Below are positions 9,635-16,580 of a stretch of DNA of 16,580 nucleotides, piece by piece. The stretch lies in the NCBI GenBank assembly GCA_003550305.1, contig QKYT01000010.1, positions 203,768-220,347 of the forward strand, written 5' to 3'. The notes under the pieces are model-generated. The model was not told the origin of the DNA. It saw only the letters and a program-made list of their open reading frames with translations, and searched no databases. The stretch comes from Glomus cerebriforme (Eukaryota > Glomeromycota > Glomeromycetes > Glomerales > Glomeraceae). The stretch's first letter is position 1. Each line of letters starts with the position of its first letter. Position numbers and translations under genes: made by a program.

Positions 9635-11049
9635 TTGTTATATGATCGTCACAACCGATTAACTGTTAACCAATTAACTTAAGAACTTTCTATGTAACTG
9701 TAATCTAGAATTTCGATTTGATGACCTAAATTCAATTACTCATAATAAACAAATGTTCTATTTTTAGTATTCAAATTTTCAGTTGTCAAAGGAAAAGTGA
9801 CATCCTCATTATGAAAATGGAATTTTTCTAATTACACCAGGCATTCATTAATCCATTGCTGCAGACAGACTTCCAGAGCACTTTTTTGCGTTTTACAAGC
9901 TTTAAATATATACTTTTATTTAATTGTAGATTTATTAAGTTATCCGGTATAAACCGGTTGTTATTTGATCCTTTTAAGGCGAATATTTTTTTTTTAAAAA
10001 AAAAATAACGTAATAAAAAAATTAACCATATTTTGTAAAAAATTTTATTATCATTGTCGCACATTGAATTGATTAATTAATTTATTCTCCTCTTCTTTTA
10101 GACTATCACGCGAAACGTATTTTCTAGAATATAAATGTCATTTAATAACGAAAAATCCATATATTGTATAGAAAGATAATTCAAAAAGAAAATAGTTATC
10201 AACATTCAAATTATTTTACGCATATATCACAATTATACAATCCTGAATGCTTAAAATTAGAATTACGCCACCAGTCGTCCATTTTATTAATAGGAATTAA
10301 TTCTATTGAGTTTTGAGCTGTTATTTTGTGATTATCTCGAGTACACGACTTATTATATATTAAGTTAAAGTAAAAATTTATTTGGTTCTGACTTTACAGT
10401 TTGAAAAAAAAAATTTTATTTATATTGATGCCTTTTGCCACAATGTAGGATCTTCCATTATAAATTTCCTTATCAAAAGATCATCAATGGAACATTAGAT
10501 AATCTTAGATATTTATCGGAAAATCAGCAATCAACCAATTAAATTTGTTAATATCTACACATGTATCAAGATAATCTATGATTATGAATTAATTTTTACC
10601 TACTACTATACATTTTGTTAAAGAATTGAAAAAAATAAGACATGGACTTTGTGCATTAATTGGATCTCCAACAATTTCATATCATGTGCAATTTATGAAG
10701 CTTAATAACAAGTTTACTTAGAATTAAAAGGCGGTTTAGAACATAGTTCGCACAGCTTCAAATCTTTCCTTTTCCAAGTCAAAATTTCACTAAGCCATTT
10801 ATATTTTAACAAATTTATCAAAGTCATCATATATCTGTCCAATAAATTTAATTCCTTATATAAGACTCGTGTACCCGGTAACAAATTAAAAATGTGAAAA
10901 CATTTTTCCGCAAAATATTTCATCCCGAAAATACGTAACTAATAGATAGTAAAAATGGAAAATTATTTTCTAAAGAAGAGAAAGAGTTGTTTTCTTTGTA
11001 GGAGTGCTATCTTTTGGAGCATGTATCAAAGTGCGAAAATATTAAGGCT
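9635..11049. other. AT-rich intergenic DNA with weak coding traces
   Basis: No complete gene could be supported. The candidates are the twin-Cys stretch at 9832-9912 (listed separately), an overlapping minus-strand open frame at 9828-10064 that is mostly AT-driven, and a 69-codon minus-strand frame at 10714-10923. The 69-codon frame has ordinary amino-acid composition (ending in LCELCSKPPFNSK) but no recognisable domain and no visible promoter. Confidence 0.45.
9832..9912 (-). pseudogene. Possible 3' exon of a small twin-CX9C (CMC1/CMC2-like) protein
   Basis: On the minus strand, the frame after an AG at 9914-9913 reads YIFKACKTQKSALEVCLQQW and then INECLV before TAA at 9834-9832. The pattern A-C-x9-C-L with QKSAL inside resembles the second CX9C helix of CMC-family proteins, small mitochondrial intermembrane-space proteins imported by oxidative folding. 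No upstream exon with the first CX9C helix could be found, and another frame across the same DNA (9828-10064) is also open. It may be an orphan exon, a pseudogene remnant, or chance. Confidence 0.2.
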
Positions 11050-11165
11050 AATTTTTTTATTAGCAAATAAAAAAAGCCGATTTGCTGATTAAAAAAATGC
11101 CAATTTGTTGTAAGTTCTTTTTTTTTTATTAGTAATCGAAGAAAAAGCCGATTTATCAAAAAAAA
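11050..11165. repeat. Dispersed repeat with aagccgattt units, copy 1
   Basis: A unit of about 50-60 bp (attagYaatcRaagaaaaagccgattt) is present in tandem-like degenerate form: aaaaaagccgatttgctgatt, atgccaatttgttg, then attagtaatcgaagaaaaagccgattt. Related sequence is found at 16355-16435. No coding potential was recognised. Confidence 0.55.
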
Positions 11166-11475
11166 ATTTCTCTCTATATTTATTATATTAAAAGGCTAAG
11201 CATTTGTCAAAACCTAAATAATGTAATTTGTAAATTATTTCATTTATTGTGGGTATTCCTATGTAATACAACAAGATGTCATTTTATTCATTTTGCTTTC
11301 GATATTTTTCTTATAAAAACTTGAAAAACTCCTTTTTACTTATTTTTCAATAATTTATCACAAATGACTAAGATAATAATCAAACATTAATTGTAATGAT
11401 TTTTCTTGATAGAGTAATTACTGTATATTAAAATGCTTAATTTTCATCTTTTTTAACACCAATCCTAATTCATAT

Positions 11476-11632
11476 CCCACATTATAAGTTCCTATACGAA
11501 ATAGATTAAGTCAACACCCACATTATATATTTTTAATGAAGCAAGTACAACCTACATGTACATCTAAATTTAGGGGACATAAAAGTTCCTATTTAAATTA
11601 GATAAGTCGCCCACAATTACTATATATAAACA
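11476..11632. repeat. Imperfect tandem duplication, about 100-bp period
   Basis: The first unit has cccacattataagttcctat, then aaatagattaagtcaac and cccacattatatat. About 100 bp later come gggacataaaagttcctat, then aaattagataagtcg and cccacaattactatatat. Order and spacing are preserved with scattered substitutions and small indels, so this is an old local duplication. Nothing suggests coding. Confidence 0.6.
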
Positions 11633-11714
11633 GTCGCATTTCCAATATGAAAACCCATCAGGAACGTCACGTGTCGTGTATAAATACATGTCGACACTAA
11701 CGCGTGCTGACTTT

Positions 11715-11920
11715 TTATACCCCCGAAATATATATAATGAACCAAAAAAATCATGTAAATCTTTCCTTTTTGGACAAATTCTGATAATGTCAGCCAGAAA
11801 TTTATTACTTATTTTAGTAACTGACTGACATTGCCGTAATTCCGGCCCTGAAAAAATGTGTACAGCAAGTAGTAAAATTTTTTTGGTTGGACCTGACCTT
11901 ATTTCGGGGTCTTTATATAC
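11715..11920. mobile_element. Short TIR element, about 205 bp
   Basis: The left end ttatacccccgaaatata matches the reverse complement of the right end (ttatttcggggtctttatata) with a small indel, giving inverted ends of about 18 bp. Inside is a second foldback, aatgtcagccag at 11786-11797 against ctgactgacatt at 11821-11832, with one mismatch. There is no ORF. Target-site duplication is unclear. It fits a small non-autonomous DNA element. Confidence 0.45.
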
Positions 11921-12516
11921 GGATAATCAAAAAGATTATCAATCCATTGTATCTAAATAATAATTATAGCGTCAAAAATATTTTATTAATTTTCGTTAAA
12001 AATTTTCTTTTCATAATACAACTTGATACTTTCTCATTGAAAAAAAGTGGCATTTTAGCTTAAGTTATCTTCACAATTTATTTGAATATTATGAAATGAT
12101 TAATCAAAATTAAAAATATTAATAACAAAAATTATTTTCCTTCTGAAAAGTTGTAAGTTGGAAAATGTATTCAAAATATTATTTACAGTATGCGAAATTG
12201 AACAATAAAATGAAAAATAGCAACAATTCATCTTTGGATGGTTAATTAATATATTTTTTTAAGGCCATGCCAAATTAATAATTTTGTTTAATGTCTAGGT
12301 ATAAAAAATTTTGATATTTCTGTGAATGATCGGCAAAATACATTACTCGGCAAAAGTCGTGGAGCGAAGCGAAGGACTTTATATGTTTATGCACTATTAA
12401 GATCACATGCCGATTTCAGGTTGTCCGTACGCGTAACTTGACGAATAAAAATTGTTGTTTTGACTGTTTTGACGTTATGTTGGACAAGATATACTAGATA
12501 TACTGATAACAATAAA
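11921..12516. other. AT-rich intergenic DNA with one GC-richer motif
   Basis: No gene was seen. At about 12335-12375 the sequence becomes GC-richer: atcggcaaaata, actcggcaaaagtcg, then gtggagcgaagcgaaggactt. The ends aaagtc/gacttt are inverted. It may be the edge of another decayed repeat. Confidence 0.45.
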
Positions 12517-12647
12517 TATTGTCGTACAATAACTTTTTTCCTCAAAGCTCCATGGTTTCCATTGTCTAGTTTATCTTAAAAACCGGGTTTGTCAATCATT
12601 ATTTATATTAATACACTTCTCACGTATTCCCAGGCCTTTCCTTTATT

Positions 12648-12823
12648 AAATATCTACTAAAAGGAAGTTTTGAACGTGAAGAGCTTATTGGAGCCTGAAA
12701 ATATGGAATAAATGAACGAGAAATTGGTAATGCATTAAACCACCCTAAAAGCACTGTTTACAAAAAAAATGCTTGCTTGGGCAGTTGGGTCAAAGAACAA
12801 AAAAGAATGGGACTTAATGTTGG
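12648..12823 (+). pseudogene. Fragment of a Tc1-like transposase N-terminus, broken
   Basis: The plus-strand frame reads LLKGSFEREELIGA, a TGA stop at 12696, KYGINEREIGNALNHPKSTVY, then a divergent tail (WVKEQKRMGLNVG). The order FERE-x-LIGA-[stop]-KYG-x-NEREIG-x-x-LNHPKSTVY matches the first helix-turn-helix of Tc1/mariner transposases, which binds the element's terminal repeats. The stop occupies the position where related proteins usually carry Trp. The rest of the protein, including the DDE/D catalytic domain, is absent, so this is a dead fragment of about 55 codons. Near-identical self-complementary motifs, tattgtcgtacaata (12517-12531) and tattgttatacaata (12837-12851), lie on either side; their link to the element is not established. 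Confidence 0.6.
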
Positions 12824-12851
12824 CCAAAAATTATATTATTGTTATACAATA

Positions 12852-13704
12852 ATTTTATTCAATTTCAGAAGCGTGTTGGTTGGTAAACAGTAAAGTAAAA
12901 ATATAAAAGATAATGAGAAACATTTATCACAATAATAATAATAATTTTTTTAAAAAAAAATTAAAAAACTATTTTGGGTTTTAAATTAAAATTTATGTTC
13001 TTTAAATTAAAAAATAATTTTTCATTTAAATTAAAACCTAATATATTTTTTTTTTTATTAAAGCGCGCGAAATTAAAAATATATAAACATGTTAAGCTTC
13101 CGTAATTGATGTCACCCGTTTTTCGTGTTTAAATAATATAAAAAAAACCAGAAAGGAAATAACGCTTTAGATCAGTTGCTGATAAATTGGAAGTTTGAAA
13201 TAAAAATAGTGTTATTGTCATGGAAAAATGCGATCGTGAGGTGATGCTTGGCGCTTTGTTTTTCTTTACATAAATTCTCAGTTTCCTCATTGTAATTTTT
13301 AATTATAATAACCATTGTTGCTACAACAAACAAGTGAATATATTAATATCTAAAGTGAATTTTATAGTAATGCTCATATTTTGATTTCAAATTTTTTCAC
13401 CAAAGTTCTTAATGGTGCTTAAAATCGGGTGGTATTTAAACTCGGAAGAATACATTGTCGTCTATACATAATAATGTCGCCCATTTCCAGTTTCTTCAGT
13501 TCAAAAGCACAATTTGTTCCAGTTCATGCAGCGTTCTCTTATAGAGAACCAAATCACAAATGTCTGATGGTGAATCCTTGCTTGATATACCATAAATATT
13601 CCCATAAACACGGAATGTCGGTAAGTAAAAAAAAAAAATTATGCTTAATAACATGCCCTAATTTTATGTCGAACCAGAAAAATGTCAGGACATTGTATCC
13701 TTGC
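12852..13704. other. AT-rich DNA between the Tc1 fragment and the LamG gene
   Basis: No gene could be supported. A TATA-like run (atatataaac) near 13079 is followed by a short ATG frame at 13220 (MEKCDRE before a GTGATG donor-like site). A plus-strand frame stays open at 13429-13713 with a GTAAGT donor-like site at 13621. These cannot be joined in phase into one protein and have no recognisable domain. Confidence 0.4.
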
Positions 13705-13710
13705 TTTATT
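13705..13710 (-). terminator. Candidate polyadenylation signal of the LamG gene
   Basis: AATAAA on the minus strand, about 140 nt after the stop codon of the LamG gene. It is the first such hexamer downstream. Confidence 0.35.
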
Positions 13711-13849
13711 TAAAAACAAAAAATAAAAGTGTTGAAAGCGACAACTAATACAAATAAAAATGAATAAATCAATAAATCATGAAATACATATCGCAATATA
13801 CATAATGCGAAAACGATTCTGTAAATAAAAACCATAGTTGAATTATTGT

Positions 13850-14878
13850 TTAATCACCAGTGATAACTTGATATTGTCCTCGTTTTATAATTCTATATAG
13901 AAAAAAACAACCTGCTAAAGTTACTACACCAAGAAGGTATGATCCTATAATTGAACCAACACAATTTTTACTTGTTTCCAGACTTGAACATTCATCGTCA
14001 TTACTTTTTGTAGGATCCTCACCCTAAATCAAAAAGTAATTTTGTGAGTAATTTGGAAATCTTAGAATATAAACCTAAAATAAATCTCACCAAATAATCC
14101 ATTAATACTTCTTTGTGGGTCAAACGAAAGTTATAATAACGAAAATTACTAATTTTTTGAAAATATAGGCGATCATTTAAAATCCTAGATCGATAAATTT
14201 GATTGATTAAATTCCACATATACAGTACCTAATTTGTCCAGCAAATCCAGACCAATAGACGGGGTGATCCCCAATATATAATGGTTTATCATTGAATACG
14301 ACAGATTCATTATGAACTAATGAGAGACTAAAAGATCCAATCCATTTACTATCTATATAGAAATTCATTCGCTTTTCAGAATCTGAAAGTGTATATGCTA
14401 TATGGTACCATCGGTTAGTTAGGAATCCATAACCATTTATATCGAGTTCAACATTATTATTATTAGTATACGAGAAACCTAGACGCGGAGTTGAATCAGT
14501 TGCTTTTAACCAAAGTGAAGGTGTACGATTGGTTTGCTCTCTACCTTAATGTAAAAAAAAAAAATCATTTTAAAGAACTTTTTGAGATATGTGATTAATA
14601 GTCATATGTAGAATACCTTTAAAAAAAACAGTAACATAATCATAGGAGCTATGGCTTGTAACATATATTTTTAGCGTAATTGACAACTCATTTATTACAG
14701 CTGGTAACTCGGCATGGTTAACAACTCGATTATAATCAGGTACAAATACGACTGGTTCTGTTATTAATTCACGATATGTTCTTTCATCCTGTTTCTGACA
14801 GAAAACTGATAATGAATTACTGATGATAATTGTCACCAAATAAAAAATATAGTAGTAACTTGATAGAAGGATAACCAT
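13850..14878 (-). CDS. LamG/ConA-like lectin domain membrane protein, four exons
   Basis: Exons on the minus strand are 14878-14617, 14544-14229, 14148-14091 and 14023-13850. The introns of 72, 80 and 67 nt all have GT-AG ends (gtattc/ttaag, gtactg/attag, gtgaga/tttag) and sit in phases 1, 2 and 0. The joined frame is 810 nt, encoding 269 residues. Residues 1-26 form a hydrophobic signal sequence. Residues about 45-212 resemble a LamG/concanavalin A-like sandwich (Laminin_G_3 type): NRWYHIAYTLSD at 131-142, MNFYIDSKWIG at 147-157, LYIGDHPVYWSGFAGQIS at 176-193, FRYYNFRLTHKEV at 195-207. Asn93 and Asn166 are glycosylation sequons. Cys224 and Cys233 precede one membrane span (about 234-255). 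The tail of about 14 residues starts YRIIKRGQ. This predicts a type I surface protein with an outside carbohydrate- or protein-binding domain; the ligand is unknown. ATG 14878 is the first Met after an in-frame TAG at 14926. Domain identity rests on motifs read by eye. Confidence 0.85.
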
Positions 14879-14937
14879 CCTTTTAATTTGTATTTTTTTT
14901 TTAAATGAAAAGAAAAAGGATGACTAATTATTTTTAT

Positions 14938-15160
14938 GTAGAATGTGAATCCTATTTATTGCACTTTTCAAAATTCTGCTACCCACACGTATTGTTGTTA
15001 TTACTAAATGATTATGATTACAAGATGATTACAGGACAAAAACTGGACAATTTATCCTGTAATCATCCTGTAATCATCCTGTAATCATAATCATTTAGTA
15101 ATAACAACAATACGTGTGGGTAGCAGAATTTTGAAAAGCGCAATAAATGGTTCACAATGT
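14938..15160. mobile_element. Snap-back MITE with arms of about 90-100 bp
   Basis: Left arm (from tgtgaatcctatttattgc through ctgctacccacacgtattg to gattacaggac) and right arm (ending gcaataaatggttcaca) are nearly perfect reverse complements. Differences are cac/cgc near the outer end, one a/g inside, and an extra 11-bp unit in the right arm. The inner parts consist of tandem 11-mers: atgattacaRg twice on the left (15014-15035) and cctgtaatcat three times on the right (15056-15088). The loop is about 15-20 bases. There is no coding sequence; a minus-strand frame crossing it (15063-15290) is incidental. The outer 10-12 bp also pair weakly, so exact ends and target duplication are uncertain. 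The left edge lies about 60 bp upstream of the LamG start codon. Confidence 0.85.
14951..14962 (-). promoter_or_regulatory. TATA-like motif of the LamG gene inside the MITE edge
   Basis: On the minus strand gcaataaatagg lies about 75 nt before ATG 14878, a plausible core-promoter distance. It falls in the outer part of the MITE left arm; the matching place in the right arm reads gcaataaatgg. Confidence 0.25.
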
Positions 15161-15469
15161 ACCTTATTCGGTTACCCTTCAAACATGGCGTACGGTAGAA
15201 GTCAAAAGGTTGTTGTAAAAACAATAAGCAACTTGTTGTAAAACTTGTTTTGATCGACATGAAAAACAAACTTGTTTTCACATCGATCACACTGATTCTA
15301 AAATCGGGGTGATTTAATAGAAATTATCCATGTGACGAATGATGGGAGACAAATAGGATTTCTCCTACTGAAAAAATTCTGTCTTACTGTAAAAATGAAA
15401 AGTGGAGGGCGTGACATGGAATGATAAATATTTTTTGATATGACACATGACGCGGCTTTAGACGTCCCC

Positions 15470-15477
15470 TATAAATA
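15470..15477 (+). promoter_or_regulatory. TATA box without an assigned gene
   Basis: tataaata preceded by gacgtcccc and followed by a leader without ATG until 15521 is the best TATA consensus in the window. Downstream, ATG 15521 opens only 15 codons (MNFDIFLNQLFSKQY). A basic frame one base out of register stays open for 49 codons (15543-15689) and contains STQKEVLNLLRRSPLF. The two meet around a T7 run, so an indel may separate them. No family was recognised. Confidence 0.3.
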
Positions 15478-15936
15478 GAAATAAGTCAAATTTTCATCAC
15501 ATTATTTTTTCAATAATCACATGAACTTTGACATTTTTTTAAACCAACTTTTTTCTAAACAATATTAGTACACAAAAGGAAGTTCTGAATTTGTTAAGAA
15601 GAAGCCCTTTGTTCCTAAAAAAATTAAATAAAGAAATTAAGAAACCAAAAATAATATACCTATCACACCATAAACAACGATTCTCACTTTAAGAAAGTCC
15701 CGTAGAAATGTTATAAAATTTCAATATAAAAAAATTTTTTTTTTCAAAATAATAATTTGATGTTTTTTATGTTGATTAATGGTATGGTTCATTATACGCA
15801 AACTCAGACCCTACCTTTTTATATATTTTTTTGGGGTTTATATCACGCGTTCATGTACTACGAATGATGAATGCGATCGTAGGATTGAAAATAAAAATAA
15901 TCAAAGATAAAAACTCATTCATTTCATCTTTTTTTT

Positions 15937-15960
15937 AAAATAAAATAAAATAAAATAAAA
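15937..15960. repeat. (AAAAT)n microsatellite
   Basis: Nearly five perfect AAAAT units after a T run. Confidence 0.9.
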
Positions 15961-16333
15961 TTTTTCTATTTGCATAACGGTTAGATGACTTATCAATTCT
16001 TAATAAAATATTGTTGTTGTTTTCCCAATAATTGAGATACAACAAAAGATAATTACCATATACATCCAATATCGAAAAAAAGCAACACTGGCCTGCTTTA
16101 TTACAATTTTGACCAGAATTATAGGACCTTGGCTGGCATTAGTGCAAAATATGTTGTTTAATTTCAGAGGAATACGGCATTTCTTTTCGAATTGAAACGA
16201 ATAAGACTTTAAGCCAAATACTAATCGTTAAAGAAAAATGGTATATTATAATATATAATAAAATTTCTATTGAACGTTAACCAAATTCATTGCATGACAA
16301 AAAAATTATTATTGTAACGACGTGAAATATAGA

Positions 16334-16349
16334 ATATATATATATATAT
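16334..16349. repeat. (AT)n microsatellite
   Basis: Eight AT units, directly readable. Confidence 0.9.
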
Positions 16350-16354
16350 TATAC

Positions 16355-16435
16355 GAGTTATTAGTAATCAAAAAAATGCGATTTNTCATTATTAATAATC
16401 AAAGAGAAAGTCGATTTGTCGTTCAGTTCCTGAAA
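16355..16435. repeat. Dispersed repeat with gtcgattt units, copy 2
   Basis: Two successive units, gttattagtaatcaaaaaaatgcgattt and cattattaataatcaaagagaaagtcgattt, related to the units at 11050-11165. One ambiguous base (n) lies inside at 16385 and another just after, at 16471. A minus-strand open frame across it (16361-16552) contains both ambiguous bases and is treated as repeat, not gene. Confidence 0.55.
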
Positions 16436-16580
16436 AAGCTCTGTATTTTGTAAAAATGATTTCATTTGTTNATTTTCCTTTTTAGTTTTAGAATGCAATA
16501 GGTAACTGATTTTCGGTATTGTCTTATTACAAAAGAATCGGCGGAGTATCAAGGTTCCGGTAAACTGGTTTGTATTAAAA

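Larger units (their letters stand above)
15161..16333. other. AT-rich intergenic DNA with one good TATA box
   Basis: No recognisable gene. It holds direct copies of aaacttgtttt at about 15242-15276, a canonical TATA box at 15470 (listed), an (AAAAT)n run at 15937-15960, and only short frames. Confidence 0.5.

Noticed and set aside
13429..13713. 94-codon plus-strand frame with a GTAAGT site at 13621
   Set aside because: Begins at a GTG rather than ATG and could not be joined in phase to the MEKCDRE frame at 13220. No domain was recognised, so it was not called as a gene.
14019..14219. 66-codon minus-strand ORF
   Set aside because: It is exon 3 of the LamG gene read through both neighbouring introns.
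15063..15290. 75-codon minus-strand ORF
   Set aside because: One third lies in the snap-back MITE and the rest in AT-rich DNA with no motif.
16361..16552. 63-codon minus-strand ORF
   Set aside because: Contains both ambiguous bases and overlaps a dispersed repeat.
1..16580. tRNA, rRNA, CRISPR or bacterial operon structures
   Set aside because: No T-loop-like GTTCRANTC box with matching stems, no rRNA core sequence, no regularly spaced repeats and no clustered co-directional genes were found on either strand.

Overview
The window looks like nuclear DNA of a very AT-rich, intron-bearing lower eukaryote. The best fit is an arbuscular mycorrhizal fungus (Glomeromycotina, Rhizophagus-like). The evidence is extreme A+T content in long intergenic DNA, short GT-AG introns (67-80 nt) in the one clear spliced gene, Asn/Gln-rich single-exon ORFs, and many decayed short inverted-repeat elements. 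This assignment is inference; another AT-rich fungus or an amoebozoan cannot be excluded. There is no bacterial-type operon, CRISPR array, tRNA or rRNA.

The window is gene-poor. Three protein genes can be supported. The clearest is a four-exon gene on the minus strand (14878 down to 13850). It encodes a 269-residue secretory-pathway protein with an N-terminal signal sequence, one LamG/concanavalin A-like domain, one C-terminal membrane span and a short cytosolic tail, so it looks like a small surface lectin or adhesion protein. The other two are intronless plus-strand ORFs: 2540-3403 (287 aa, unrecognised, with a dense aromatic/Cys-containing core between Asn/Gln-rich ends) and 8362-8868 (168 aa, about a quarter Asn, with a 31-residue internal repeat).

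The rest is intergenic DNA with layered repeats. In order: a diverged dispersed repeat at 340-610, copied at 6618-6930; an AGCT/GGCTCG-rich block at 5020-5300; possible eroded exons on the minus strand at 5470-6255; a perfect 13-bp-arm palindrome at 6334-6360; a 570-bp MITE-like element with TTCGGNNAAAT-type units at 9065-9634; a possible twin-Cys exon at 9832-9912; a tandem duplication at 11476-11632; a 0.2-kb TIR element at 11715-11920; a broken Tc1-like transposase N-terminus at 12648-12823; and a long snap-back MITE at 14938-15160 just upstream of the LamG gene. A second dispersed repeat family has copies at 11050-11165 and 16355-16435.

The genes show no sign of a joint pathway. No convincing new defence, biosynthetic or mobile system was found. 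The points most worth checking are the orphan ORF at 2540-3403, the LamG membrane protein with a MITE over its promoter, and the decayed coding traces.
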